From contig JAQOTA010000049.1 of assembly GCA_029532415.1 (NCBI GenBank), positions 496,001-560,000 of the forward strand: a DNA stretch of 64,000 nt. Reading direction: 5' to 3'. Both the position numbers and the translations under genes were made by a program. This DNA is from Marasmius tenuissimus (Eukaryota; Basidiomycota; Agaricomycetes; Agaricales; Marasmiaceae). The notes under the pieces were generated by a model. It had not been told where the DNA came from. It did not search any database and was given only the letters and a program-made list of their open reading frames with translations. Shown in pieces: positions 32,955-45,900 of the stretch (position 1 is its first letter; each line of letters starts with the position of its first letter).

Positions 32955-34529
32955 AGCGAATACAATAGTTCGCCCTGTGGGCGCGACGAGCAACGGTCTT
33001 ATATACAGATACCGCTTTGATCCAAACTCCGTCCATGTCTTGCTACCGCTGCGCTCCAGAATCCAACTGGCCAGTTGCTGGAGCTGTTGACGTTCCTTCC
33101 ACCCGCTCTCCAGGGTCGTACTGCACAGCGTCCTCTCGCGATGGCAGATGCAGTGTTGGGATAACGAGAAAAGACCGCCCTATGCTTCATCGTGTGCTCT
33201 GAGACTCCATCGGGTCATAGAAAGAGCGTTTGTCGAGCCTATACCATGAATGCATTTTAGAGCGCATGAGGATATGGCCTCACTGAGGCTCATGATGGTG
33301 GGAGACAAGTTTGATGTCGAAGTAGGCCGAGCGCTAGGTATTCGCGGGAAAGCGGACCGGCCGGGCGCCCTTCGCTTGGAGTTAGCGCCCGTTCAGACAT
33401 GTATGATGTTGAGTTCGCGAGACGGTTCAAGTCGACGTCTAGGTCCGAGTTAGTCTGGTTCAACCGGACTGACGATATCTACGTGACGACTTGGATGTGC
33501 GTAGATAAGTACGTAGTCTGGACTCTGGAACGAAAGGGGGCCTCCAAATTCAATAGAGCCAGCCTTAATTATCTAATGCTGTGTTCGCGGACAGCCCGGA
33601 CCGAGATTTTTACCGTTTACCACCGGTGACCGGGACCTGGGTCCTGCGCTCATCGCCTACGACGAGTCGTCCTATTCCTCTACTTTTCCTGTGTTCTCAC
33701 AACTGTTTTCTTGCTATTTATCGATCAGAACGGCTCCTTCTTCAATAGGGCAAGTTCCCAGTGAACTCGAAGCGTATCAGTAAAGCCACAGCTCGCTGTA
33801 TTCCTGATCAGCCGAATAGCCTATACGACTATCAGCTCGACCCAATCTCGAAGGTTCTCAACCGCGAATCTGTGTTTTTTTGTCAGCAGAGCAGGATGCG
33901 GGAAGGCAGCATTGTTTATGATTCTACGGGTGGTCCACCAAGAGCGACCACAAGCCCACATACATCCCAATCTCCCGGTCCAAAATATGCAGTATACGTA
34001 GTGGTCAGTCCGAGTCCAGGTCCAGATCAATTCTTGGACTGAGTTTCACGGAGTATTTTGAGGTGTTTTCATACTTGCTCTGAGCCTATAATCTATTTTC
34101 TCCCTCCGACGTGCCTACAAAGTTGAACTTAGAGTACTGAGTCGGTCCACCTCTGCCTCGTCATCTTCAGTCATTACGACAGCCAAAACCTGCACACTTT
34201 GTCTCTGTCGCAGTGCCTGGTCCACTTCCTCTCTATCAATTGATTGTTTAACGTTCGCTCATCCTCATCCTCAGCCTCCACGGTTCACACTCAAACCCTC
34301 GTTTGGCTCGGGCTCGACACCAGGTTGCGCAAGTTCACGTTCGGTCCTTCCGACTCGGCTACCAGCCAGGATAGGCAGTTAGGCATTCCGCAATCGTGCA
34401 GAGAAGTAGGTAATCAGAGGCACGATTCCTTCACCACGCAGGGGAGAAAAACTCTATGAACTACAGATTTGCTACAGATACATCTCGATAACAGAACAGC
34501 CAACATACAGTGTAGATACAGTCAAGCCC
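32955..34529. repeat. Duplicated spacer between A1 and A2
   Basis: Contains the A1 promoter, then sequence related to the other spacers: AGTTGCTGGAGCTGTTGA near 33071 and GATGGTGGGAGACAAGTTTG near 33295, matching 36300/36550, 43050/43290 and 48655/48895. The middle (33.5-34.1 kb) has no match seen elsewhere and no supported gene. The end near A2 (34340-34420) matches the flank at 31030-31080. Confidence 0.55.
32997..33006 (-). promoter_or_regulatory. TATA box of array copy A1
   Basis: On the minus strand GTATATAAGA, 43-52 bp before the ATG at 32954. It is a variant of the GTATAAAAGA found before the other copies. Confidence 0.55.
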
Positions 34530-36188
34530 CTAGAGCGACCCTTTCTCAATATCACGAGTTCCCTTGGTAGGTGAAGATGGCAGCCCGTTACTTTGGCGGG
34601 GGTGAACGAGCGGTTCCGGTGATCTCAACACCTCCCCAGTGTTATTTGCATGGATATCCAGTGAGATATTGTAACTTGCCGCGCTCGCTCCTCCGAGTCT
34701 TGCGAGGTGGGCACTATTGAATCGTATATCCGAAACACGCTCAACCTCGAGCTTGGAGCTAGCTCTCTCGGACAGTTTCGTCATCTGTCCGCGTAGAAGG
34801 GCCAACGTGGGTGCTATACCCTATCGGTATGCAAAGATAGCAGAGTGAGCACCAAGTCGGCGCTGAGACGGGAATAGTACGCACCGCTGAGAGCACCATG
34901 ACAGAAGTTAGATCGACACGCGGCATCCTTCCGTGATATTTCCAGCTGGCGACAATGTTTATGACCATTACCATGGGATAAATCATTCCTGACTCCAGAC
35001 TGCAGAAAACATCGATGAGCAAAGCAGCCACATTCATAGCCGAAGTTTGACAAACATTATCCTGGTAGCGGTCGAGAGCTTGCGCGTATCTTTCTTCTCC
35101 GAGACGCCAAGATGAGCTTGTGATTGACGATGAACCCACCAGATGCGTCCCGCTAGAGGTATTGACGGATGGGGTTTAGCGTCTTCTTATCCAGATTCCA
35201 AAATGAGGAAAGGGGTATACCAGTCAAGAGTGTCACTAGCACGTTGACCGCGGCACTCATTAATACTCCCGGAAATTTGAGTGCATCTGCGTATGTCGCA
35301 AGCTTGGCACCCCATTCGAATATCCTGCTCCCAAAACCTACGGCAGCCGCAACACTTCCTCCCAAAAGGAGCACTGTAGTTCAAACGTGGGTTGAAGGTC
35401 AGACGGAGAACGTATGTGGAGTCTGGGCAACACTCACAACTGCTTATCGTGGAGAGGACGATGAGAGGTAGCGCAACCCGTTTTCTACGACCCCATATGA
35501 GGTAGCATCGATGTATCTGGAAGATGAGATAAGGCAAGTTGGCAGAAACAACTTCTGTCAACGTACGAGCATAGTTTCGGCGACGATACTGAGAACAGGA
35601 CAATCAGTACACCTCGGAGAATGTCACCATTGGGAACGTACTTTGCCAGTGGAGGGATTGCAAAATACCCCGTGCTTCCAACGGAGCTAGAGTTAGACCC
35701 AATGCTCTCGAAATACTGAAAGGAACATACTAATATGCCAGTTTGGGCTTGTTATACCTCGCATAGTCCATATAAGGTCGCCAGTCTTTTGTGGTTGCGA
35801 AGCCGTATTCAATGCAAGCTTCGTGCGTTCGAAAGACAGTCACGTCGATAACCATGATAGTGCATATCGCGAAGAGCAACAACGTAGAGAAGAGATAAAA
35901 ACGGCGGTTGTCGAATTGGTCGCGCATGAGGAACCAAACGCAAAGTATTACCAAAATCGTATACAGTCCTAGAGCAAAGTCAGAGCATGATGATCTAAGA
36001 CTCCTCAAGACTGACCATGGAAGAAATAAGTAGCCTAGAAAGTTCGAGGGTTAGAATGGAGATTCAATATTCAAGCCGAACGAAGACGATAAACGCACCG
36101 TGAGAGTTGCTATAGGAAATCCTATGACCCTCTCCGCGTCCAGGTAAGTCAAGAGTGCGTCGACTTCCTGCTGGGTCAGCTCGTTCAT
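34530..36188 (-). CDS. Orphan seven-helix membrane protein, array copy A2
   Basis: Start ATG 36188 (MNELTQQEVDALLTYLDAER, then VIGFPIATLT). Micro-exon 2 ATYFFHG; exon 3 GLYTILVILCVWFLM and FDNRRFYLFSTLLLFAICTI; exon 6 IHRCYLIWGRRKRVALPLIV; exon 7 GSVAAAVGFGSRIFEWGAK to LLTG; exon 8 AGRIWWVHRQSQAHLGVSEK; exon 9 LESGMIYPMVM; exon 10 GIAPTLALLRGQMTKLSERA with VSDIRFNSAH, SPEPLVHPRQS and the end DIEKGSL. All nine introns keep GT..AG and phase; the donor after exon 8 is GTTTGT rather than GTACGT. Intact by inspection. Close to A1 in sequence, the separation being one duplicated spacer. Confidence 0.82.
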
Positions 36189-38952
36189 AGCTGATGCGGT
36201 AATTCAGTGGGTCAAACCCACGAGTAACAGTCTTTTATACTAATGCAGCTGTCATCCGAATGCCGACTATGTCTTGCTACCGCTGCGCTCCACAGTCCAA
36301 CTGGCTAGTTGCTGGAGCTGTTGAAGTTTCTTACGCCCCCTCTCCAGGATCGTACTAGTACTACACAGCGTCCTCCCAATGCGGTGCTGATCCAATGCGA
36401 CAAGAAAAATCCCGTCCCATGCTTCATCACGTCGTCTGAGACTCCAACGGGTCATAGAAGAGCATGCATCGTTCGGTTCCGTATCGTGATGCATTTCAGA
36501 ACGCATATCGATATTCGTTAGTTAATCCGGGATGTACGTCGGCCCAGCATGATGGCGGGAGACAAGTTTGAATTCGTTGAAGTGGTCTGCGCCGCGCCAA
36601 GGATTTACGCGTCACGGGAAAGCGGACCGGCCAGGCACTCCTTCTCGGTCGAGATCCAATGATACCACTTTCGTCCTCATCCCCTTCCTTATCCCCAGAC
36701 GACCTGGACGGACTCAACGAAGCGGACACAGATTGGAAGGGAGTAAGGAACGGGTGTCAGTTGTGACTCTGTCACCGAGGAGGAGGAAATCGAAGGCGGA
36801 GATGACGAGTTTCAAAGTTGGAAGTACGAACTCCGATTGGAACTGGTGTTTCGGGAGGAAGGAGGTAGGACGACGGTGCTGGGGAAGAGCGGTATCGATA
36901 GTTAGCTTTGGGCCTATCAGACTTGACGGCACGAGCTTGCAGTCATCGAACGCATCAAGACGCCTTCAAGAATGTAGGTGAAGCCGAGGCAGGTCTCCTG
37001 AGCGTTAGTTGTATTCAAAAGTTTCGACTCGATCACGTCTCTTGATGTCGATGGTGCCGGTGAAGTCTCTTGTTGAGTTGTCTATAGTAAGCAGTAGAGG
37101 TACTCCACAGCTTCGATATACGCACTTTACAACGACCCTTGTACGTTGTAGCAAAAAATCCCCTCCCAAATCCCTGTTCAAATAGCGTACTGCTCAACCT
37201 CTCCATCCCTCTTGAGTCCTGAATTACTCTACGTACTCGGTTTCCTCGAGGTTGAGAGTTCGGATGCCATCCCAAAAAGCTGCGAGACTGACTAGTAGAA
37301 CTAAGGTATTCTTGAAGTTTCTGTGTTTCTGATTGATTATCCGAGCGTTGAATGAGAGACAGGGATGAAGTTTGTTTTTGAAAGGTTATGAGATATGTTC
37401 TGGGATAGAGAGCAGAGGTTAAAGTAAGCAGTCGCTGGCAAAATTTAACGTTCAAGGGCTCTGAGATATAGATCTCTAGCTGCATATTGGTCGACCTCTG
37501 GATAACGGGTGCCGATGTGGGAGAAAAGAGGAACTTGAATATCAATAAGCGCCGGCAGACGGATAAGGAACTCGCTCAGCGGGCGTCAACGCGTCATCGA
37601 TATTCATATTGAACGCTAACCACCATCTCAATCTCTGACGACGCCAACACCCGGCATCCTCGCTGAAAAAAAACATGTCCTTGTCAACTCAAACAGTCTT
37701 TTCTGCCACCAATTAAAGACGAACCCGAGCATTCTCCAAAGTCTTACAGCCGCAGAATGCTCCAGTGATGACGGTACTTTTCGACTCGGATGAGATAGAC
37801 CACGAAAGACAGCGGACACAAGGCTTACTTTGGTAGAGCTCGACCAGGGGGTACGTGCGTCGTTCTGTTATTTCATGAACTGGTCCCACGAAATTCTTCC
37901 GGATAGAATGGCCCTGTACAGTGTACTCGAACGGAGCTTATTCAGGCTCTTCAGCGCGACAGGCCTCCGAGGCTCCAATCGCCGTGATATCACACCGAAA
38001 TTCTACCAGTGATACTGTACCTGCCCCAAAGCCATTACAACCGCAACGAGATCTCGAACGGTACGACCAGGGTGTGGGCGGCACTACAACAGTATCATTA
38101 ACACCGTGATGCGCGTCGCCCGTTGACCGTAGTAGAGCTTAGACTTACTGGAGGTGACGTGGTGGATCTTTAGGACAAAAGTTCTCAATTGTGAGTCTCG
38201 TTTCGTCTACCAGAGATGGCTGCTGGATCTGGACAGCTGGTTGACATCTCCTCCACCCACTCTTCTTCTGTAGCCACACCTGGGTCACGTCTGCTGCCGC
38301 CTGACCCGGTACGACGTTTTGCAACACCTACTCGACGATAAACATCCCCTTGCATCTGGACAGAGCAGAACGCTAGACGAAGCTAGCGACATGCACCAAG
38401 TTGAATTTGCCTCAACCTGCAGGTGACTACCTGTCGTCAACGCACACTTCCCTCGCCAGCTTGTTCTCGCCTACCACCTCTTCACCGTTATCGTTTCATT
38501 CATCAAGAGATTGCTACCTCCTCCAGCGTTCGGTGGCGGCCAACGGAATGGCCCGATTCCTACTTCAACGTCGTCTATTTCACCGCAAAACGCACTCGAA
38601 CGAGACTTCAAACGATGACATGACTTCGGCCTCTTTCTCGGCGGCACCGGGCAATTCCTCAAACGCTCTCCCAATTCCTCTTCATAGCCTAACTCAGTCA
38701 ACATAGCGTCGGTTTGACTCTCAGGACATGCTACACGGTCGCCTCCGATCAGGCATACTGATAGGTAGACGACGAAGATGCTGGTCGATGGCGAGCACCC
38801 CATCCAGGCTTGGAGAAAGTATATAACTACCTCTTTGGGCCGTCGAGCGATGATTCCCTTGATTGTGTTGAAACGACCATCTAGTACGTTTACGATTTGT
38901 AGGGATATGGGTAGCTATGAGGCCGCAAATATAGCGATTTATGGTACAATGG
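36189..38952. repeat. Duplicated spacer next to A2 with gene relics
   Basis: Related to 43.0-46.8 kb and 48.5-51.8 kb. Around 36657-36850 a minus-strand relic reads SSGDKEGDEDESGIIG, matching the C-terminal exon of the coiled-coil gene at 38953-40542 (SSGDTKGDGDESGIMD) but cut off after it. The same stretch recurs near 39040-39250, about 2.4 kb away, so this spacer is itself internally duplicated. Minus-strand frames near 38803-38471 recur at 51113-50781 but are truncated at 46090, which argues against a real protein. Confidence 0.5.
36231..36240 (-). promoter_or_regulatory. TATA box of array copy A2
   Basis: GTATAAAAGA on the minus strand, 43 bp before the ATG at 36188. The surrounding ACTGTTACTCGTGGGTT is shared in form with A3 and A4 (CTGCTGCTCGTGGGTT). 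Confidence 0.6.
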
Positions 38953-40542
38953 TTACAGCTCCGTCTCTCGTCTTGTCTCTTCATCCTCGTCCTCGTCCAA
39001 ATCGATCACCAAACTGGCCGCAGCAGCGGCCAGACTCGCAACATCCATAATACCACTCTCGTCCCCATCCCCTTTCGTATCCCCAGACGACCCGAATGGA
39101 CTCGACAAAACGGAACAGTTCGGGAGGGTGAATACAACCTAAGAGACGGGTGCGAGTCACGGCTCTGGACCGAAGGGAGGCGAAATCGAAGGCGGGGACG
39201 ACGAATTTCGAAGCTGGGAGTACGAGCTCCAGTTGGAACTTGCGTTTCGGGAGGGAGGTAGTACGACAGTGCTAGCGAAGAGAGGTGTCGCTAGTTCCAT
39301 CGAGAATTCGCCGTCGTCTCCTGGTGGATCTATCGGTATTAGCTTGGGTCAAGGGAGTGAAGGGAGCGGCAGGGTGGAGGTTGATGATGGTTGTTGTGGA
39401 TATGGAGGTCATGAAGATGGCGGCCGCCGTCGAGAAAGGGAGGAGATAGGCCTGTGTTACGATGGAGCGGACGGTGGAAGTGGTGGCGGAGGAATAGGAG
39501 AACTGGCCTGAGACGGGAAGGAAAGCTAGAATTCAGGAAATCAGTACGGGAACAAATGACATAAAACGGAATCCAAGGGCCCACCTGTCGAAATTCGCGT
39601 GTTGGAGCTTGTAAGCGGGCGTTTTCTTCCAGGAGTCGCTCGCACGAGCTGCAGGGCAGTTGGTTATCGCAGCACTTCAGATATCCGAGCCTTGATCTCG
39701 GTGTTCCCCTCGAGTAAGTAACCCTTCGCAAGAGTTACAGTGTGACTCAGGGTCCGATTGCGATCGTGAAAGATTGGTTGTTTGCTTGTCGTCTTCGATC
39801 TCCGTCGCTGCTGCCTTCCCTCTGCCAACAGCCTAGCCTTCTCGTAGCTGAGGGGAATTCAGCTTCGAGGCTGACTCTTGAACCTCGCGTGTGAACTCTT
39901 CGACAACGCTCCCAGGTTCTGGTTGTGGTGGAATCTGAGGCACAGGGGATAGTGATGGGAAGGTCGAGCGGAAGGACGAGCGGAAGGACCAGCTTGTAGA
40001 AGCTGTTCTCGAGCGACTTCCAACCGAAAAATATATGCATGAGACGGTCGAACGGAGGGGAAAAGGGAACAAACGCGCTCGCCCTCCTCTTCAGCTTCCT
40101 AATATCCGACTGGATCGTCCTGTTCTTCGCCGCGTTGTACTGCAAGATCTGGATCGCATTGTCACTCAATGCTCAGCGTTTGTCGCTGCGAGCTTGAGTT
40201 CACGTTGCCATTGGTAACTGCGAATGAAACGATCCGGCTGGCTCTCGTTTTGTAAAGCAAGAGCTCCGTCTCACGCGAAGCCAACTGTGTTTTGAGCGTA
40301 GAAAACCTTGCTGCAGATTCTCGTACAAGCAGATCGCAGTCTGCCAGAGCATCGTCGCATTGCATAGTGAGCTGAGAGATTATGAAAGAGACGTAGGCGT
40401 GTATAGTGGGCATCTCTGGTGTAAGTGTCGTTCGTTGGGGCGGCGCTGCCTCAGCAACAACAGACGATAGATGATTTCTAAATTCTGGGCAAGGGCGGAG
40501 GGGACATGCTTCGACTAGTAGGACAGACGTCAGATCATTCAC
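38953..40542 (-). CDS. Putative coiled-coil protein with acidic C-terminus, possibly decayed
   Basis: Several minus-strand frames look like exons of one gene. In order: TMQCDDALADCDLLVRESAA and LKTQLASRETELLLYKTRAS (about 40400-40230), DNAIQILQYNAAKNRTIQSD IRKLKRRA, PPQPEPGSVVEEFTREVQES, REKARLLAEGRQQRRR, and SSCERLLEENARLQAPTREF ending at a GT donor near 39585. Pro-rich PSQASSPIPPPPLPPSAPS follows, and the last exon ends SLVIDLDEDEDEETRRETEL with stop at 38953. The heptad-like helices suggest a coiled coil, the end is strongly acidic. Exact joins and the start codon are not resolved, and frames shift between segments. Relics of its EENARLQ exon recur at about 44090 and 49690. Family not recognised; it may be a pseudogene. 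Confidence 0.35.
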
Positions 40543-41257
40543 TCAAGGAGGGTAACAATCGAACTAGACGACGTACCTTTTTGCAACAAAATCTCAATGC
40601 CATCCTTCACCTCGTCCCTCTCTCTTGACCGTCCAAACTTCCTACTTCGAGATTTCTCTTATCCTAGGTATCCAAAGGTCTCGATTTTGGTTCGGTTGTT
40701 ATAAGCATGCACCACTGTAGAAGGGTTCTCTGTCAACCATCCGAGCGAGAGAGCTCAACAAGTCAGACTTGTAGATATTGAGATCAACAGATCAGCACTG
40801 AGAGCGCACCTCTCATCGCTCTGCATCAACCAGAGGAGGTTCGCAATTTCTTCCTGAAGGCAACTTCCCGTGCCTTCCGAAAGCTACCCATTCGAGACAC
40901 TGGGTAGCGAACTGTGAAAAGCTGGTTAGGATAGATAACGAATACGGCGAAAATTCAAAGTATCGTGGTAGTGACGATGAGAGGTGAGAAGCGCCTGATG
41001 ACGTCACTCCAGAGAGTGGAAAGGGTTCCTTCCGACTTGGCGACTCCGGCTAGGCATTCCGCAATCGTGAAGAGAAAATCGAAGGGGCAAGTTGCGTCGA
41101 CGGTTCCGAGGTAAACCTGCTGCTCATGAACAGCCTTCGTCACCAGCCAAACAGACTCGGTCAAGACGGCTACGAAAAGTAAAGAGATCTCTTATGAACT
41201 ATAGATACATCTCGATGACAGGATAGCTAAACATACAGTGCGGATACTATCAAACCC
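40543..41257. repeat. Spacer before the 3' end of A3 with RCR-like 5' relic
   Basis: About 40890-40995 aligns to the 5' end of the RCR-like gene (minus strand: GCGCTTCTCACCTCTCATCG, then a decayed signal-peptide-like stretch). The start codon has become ACG and a TGA interrupts it. GACGTCACTC and the GGCATTCCGCAATCG stretch further on match the flank of A1. Confidence 0.5.
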
Positions 41258-42925
41258 CTAGACCGACCCTTTCTCGATATCACAAGTTTCCCTAGTAGGT
41301 GAAGATGGCAGCCCGTTACTTTGGCGGGGATGAACGAGCGGTTCCGGTGGTTTCAACACCTCCCCAGTGTTACTTGCACGGATATCCAGCGAGATAGTGT
41401 GGGTTACCGTGCTCGTCCGTCCGAGTCTTGCGAGGCGGACACTGTTGAAGCGTATATCCGAAACACGCTCGAACCCAACTTTGAAGGTAGCTCTCTCGGA
41501 AAGTTTCGTCATCTGTGCGCGCAGAAGGGCCAACGTGGGTGCTATACCCTATCGGTGGGCAAAGATAGGAGAGTGAGCACCAAGTCGACGCCGATTTGGG
41601 CATAGTACGCACCGCTGAGAGCACTACAACAGAAGTTAAATCGACAGGCCCTCCTTTTAGTGGCCGCTCGGTGATGATATATACAACCATTACTGTGGGA
41701 TAGATCATTCCTGACTCTAGGCTGCAGAAAACATCGATGAGCAAAGTGGCCACATTTGTAGACGATATTCGACGAACATTATCCTGATAGCAGTCGAGAG
41801 CTTGCGTGTATTTTTCTTCTCGGAGACGCCAACATGAGCTTGCGATTGACGATTGACCCACCAGATGCGTCCCGCTAGAGTTAGCGACGTTGTATCGAAT
41901 TTAGCGCCTTATTCTGATTCCAAAATGAGGAGGGGTGCATACCAGTCAAGAGTGTCACTAGCACATTGACCACTGCACTCATTAATAATCCTACAAATTG
42001 GAAGATAATCGTGTATGTCAGAAGCTTGAGACCCCGTTCGGCACCCCGTTCGGATCCCATATTCCCAAGTCCTGCGAGAGCCAAAACACTTGCTCCCAGG
42101 AAGAGTACTGAGTTCATACGCGGGGCGAAGGTCAGACGGAGGATGTATGTAGAGTCTGGGCACTACTCACAGCTGCTTATGGCGGAGAGAATGACGAGAG
42201 GTATGGCAACCCGTTTTCTACGACCCCATATAATATAGCATCGGTGTATCTGGAAGATGGGGTGAGGCAAGTTGGAATGATCGAGTTCTGTCAACGTACA
42301 AGCATCGCTTCGGCGATGATACTAAAGACAGGTCAATCAGTACACGCTCTCGGAATTGGAGATTTTCGTCATTGGGAACGTACTTCGCCAGCGCAGGGAT
42401 TGCGGCATATCCCGCGCTACCGACGGAGTTGGAGTTAGACCTGATGCTCTCAACAGACCGTGAATGGAACGTACTAAAGTGCCAACTTTGGTCGGTTATA
42501 CATCAAATAGTCAACATAAGGTCTCCAGTCTTTCGTTTTTGCGAAGTCGTATTGGAGATAGGCTTGTTGAATCGATATGATGGTCACGTCGATCACCATG
42601 ATAGTGCATATCGCGAAGAGCAACAACGTAGAGAAGAGATAGAAACGGCGGTTCTCAAATCGGTCGCGCATGAGGAGCGGAACGCAAAGCATCACCAAGA
42701 CCGTATATAGACCTAGAGCAAAGTTAGAGCGTGGTAAATCGAAACTCTTTGAGACTGACCATAGAAGAAGTAAGTAGTCTGCAAAGTTCAAGGGTTAGAA
42801 CGGGGATCCAAACCAGATAAAAACAATAAACACACTGTAAGAGTCGCTATGGGAGAACCTACGACTTTCCCTGCGTCCAGCATAGTCAAGAGTTCGTCAA
42901 CTCCCTGCTGGGTCGGCTCGGACAT
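41258..42925 (-). CDS. Orphan seven-helix membrane protein, array copy A3
   Basis: Start ATG 42925 (MSEPTQQGVDELLTMLDAGK, then VVGSPIATLT). Micro-exon 2 TTYFFYG; exon 3 GLYTVLVMLCVPLLM and FENRRFYLFSTLLLFAICTI; exon 4 GYAAIPALAK; exon 5 IIAEAML; exon 6 IHRCYIIWGRRKRVAIPLVI; exon 7 carries an extra four residues from a 12-bp tandem duplication (GSERGAERGLKLL where A4 has GSKRGAKLM); exon 8 AGRIWWVNRQSQAHVGVSEK; exon 9 LESGMIYPTVM; exon 10 GIAPTLALLRAQMTKLSERA with VSDIRFNSVR, PPEPLVHPRQS and the end DIEKGSV. Frame and splice sites are intact. Gly-to-Ser change in VVGSP is unlike the other copies. Confidence 0.82.
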
Positions 42926-45900
42926 GGCTCGGCGATGCAGTAGCTCAGTGGGTTGAACCCACGAGCAGCAGTCTTTTATACAGATCCGGGCTGTAGTCCA
43001 AATGTTGGCCATGTCTTTGTATCGCTGCATTGTGGAGTCCGACTGGCTAGTTGTTGGAGCTGTTGAAGTTTCTTCCACCCCCTCTCCAGTAACGTACTAC
43101 GCAGCGTCCTCTCCCGATGCAGTGCTGAACCGTTGAACGCGACGAGAAAATACCGTCCTATGCTCCATCATGTGCTCTGAGGCTCCATCGGGACGTAGAA
43201 AGAGTGTTCACTGTTCGGTTCCACACCGTGGATACATTCAAGAGAGTATACCGATATTCGTTGACCGTGCTGTACGTGGGCCTGGGATGATGGCGGGAGG
43301 CAAGTTTGGAGCGATAAGTCGAAGTGGGCCGCGCGCCAAGGATTCACAGGAAGGCGGACCGGCCGGGACCTCTTTCTCCGTCAAGTTAGCGCCTGTTCGG
43401 ACATGTCAGGTACGATCAATTGACGTCCGCGTCTTCCCATTCCCATTTTGTTCCCATTCCCACTTGCATTGAAACCCGTGCAGAACGTCCCCAACTAAAC
43501 TCCATATCGGATGGTGCGAACGAGGAGGGTCCTCTCGCGAGTCGGAGACGAAACGCAGCGATTTCCTGGAGAGGTAGTTTTCGAGTCACTGTCGTCTATC
43601 GACGGATTACAATCCACACGAGCCGGAGAGGCAATCACAAGGTTCCCATTTCCAAGGGTCATCGCCGTAAACAAACTCGTTGTAAGACCGACATCCTGTA
43701 CAGAGGAGATGGCGGAGGGTTTTTTCGTGGCGGTGGAGTGCGGAATGGGATTCATTGTTGGAGTACGACTGTCGACCGTTAATATTGCAAGGCGTATTCA
43801 ACGTACAGGTCTGAATCGACAGGTGATATCGATAGGTGGTAGTCGATACTACTTCAACTCCCCTGTTCCGCGTTTGTACCCACTCGAGCTGCACGTTTTT
43901 CCCCTTCTTGCACTTTTTTCTCTCCTCCCTCCTTCTCTCTTTCTCCTTCTAGGTTGGCACATACTCCAGCCCTCAGTGGTGGTGGTGGTGGTGGATTGAG
44001 AGAACTAGCCTAAGACGGGAAGAAGGGTTATAAATCGAAAATTTGGTATGAAAATGATAACAGAAAATGGAATCATGGGCTCACCTGTCGAAGTTCGTGT
44101 GGCTGAACTTGAAACCGGGCGTTTTCTTCCCGGAGTGGGTCGCAAGAGCTTTGGGCCTATCAGACTTGACGGTCCGAGCTTGCAGATGGCGAACTCGAAA
44201 CTGCCAGTTCAATAATGCAGATAGAACCGAGGCGGGTCTCCTGAACTTGGGATGTATTCAAAGTTTTCGGCTTAACGACGTCTTTTGATGTCGATGGCGC
44301 CGGTAAAAGTCCCTGTAGTAAGCAGTAGGAGTACCAAGCAATATTGACATACGCACTTTACAACGGCCCCTGCAGAAAATCCTCTCCCAAATTTCTGTTC
44401 CAATGACGTACTACTCTACCTTTTGCTCTCTCTTGAGTCTTGCGTGCTCGGTTACCTTGAGGTTGAAGGTTTGGATGCAATCGCAAAGATGGCATCTAAA
44501 GGAGCTGAGAGAGCGACGAGTAAAATCAAGGTTATCTTGAAGGTTTCGTGGTTCTGATTGATTGATTGAGTGTTGAATGAGTGATACAGGTCCGCCAAGT
44601 AGTGGTCGAGAACATCTGAATGAACTTTGTTTTTGAACGGTTATGAATCATATTTTGGAATAGAGAGCAGAGGTCAAAGTAAGCAGTCACTGGTCAGAGC
44701 TCAAGGGCTCTTAAACATATATCTCTAGCTGCATCAATGAGTGTACCCAGTAGTGGGCTGCTGGAACACAGAGGTCGAGGGTGCTGATGCGGGAGAAAAG
44801 AGGAACTTGAAGGTCAATAAGCGCCGGCAGGCGGATGAGGAACTCGCTCAGCGTCTTCAATATTCAATGTCAACCACCATCTCAATTTCTGACGACGCCA
44901 ACACCCGGCATCCTCTCTAGAATAAAGGATGTCTTTGTCAATCCAAACAGCCCTTTCTGCCACTGGTCAACGGTCTTGTTATACCTCAACGAACCCGAGC
45001 CTTCTTCGAAGTCCTACAATCCTCTGATAATGATACTTTTTGACTCGGATGAGATAGATCATGAAAGACAGCGGACACGAGGCTTACTTTGGTAGAGCTC
45101 GACCAGGGGGTACGTGCGTCGTTCTATTATTTATAACTGGTTTCACGAAGTTCTTCCGGGTAGAATGGCCCTGACTCGAAAGGAGCTCATTCAGTTTTTC
45201 AGCGCGACAGGCCTCGGAGGCTCCAATCGCTGTTATGTCACCAAAATCTACCAGTGATATGGTACCTACCCCAAATCCAATACAACCACAACGAAACCTC
45301 GAACGGTACGATTAGGGTATGGACGGCACAATAACGGTATCATCAACACCGCGATGCGCGTCGCCTGTTGACCGTAGTAAAGCTGAGAATTGTTGTAGGA
45401 GACGTGGAGAGTTTTGGTTATGGCTTTGTCTAGGACTTTGCGGCAAAAGTTCTCGAACGTGAGTCTCGTTTTGTTTGCTGGAGACGGCTGCCAGATCTAG
45501 ACAGCCGGTTGACACCACCCTCTCTTCTTCTGTTCATGACACCAGGATCACGACTGCTGGTACTGATGACGCCTGACCCGGAACGACGTTTTGCAACACC
45601 GATCCGACCATGAATTTCGCCTTACATCCGGACAGAGCAGAATGCTAGACGAAGCCAGCGACATGCGCCATGACAAGTTGAAAGTTGTGAACCTGCAGGT
45701 GGCTACCTGTCGTCAGCGCACACCTCCCTCGCCATCTCTTTCTCGCCTACCAACTCTTTACCGTCATCGTTCCATCCATCATCCATCATCCATCAAGAGA
45801 TCAATGCCTCCTCCAGCGCTCGACGGCGGCTAACAGAATCCCACGATTCTTGCTCAACATCGTTCATCTCACCGCGAACCGCACATGAACGAGACTTCAA

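Noticed and set aside
38471..38803. 110-codon minus-strand frame with signal-peptide-like start, repeated at 50781-51113
   Set aside because: The sister copy at 45869-46090 is cut by a stop and the others are recent duplicates, so open frame alone is weak evidence.
43511..43999. 162-codon plus-strand frame in the spacer
   Set aside because: The sister spacer has a 13-base deletion that destroys the frame, and the 3' part is antisense to a relic exon.
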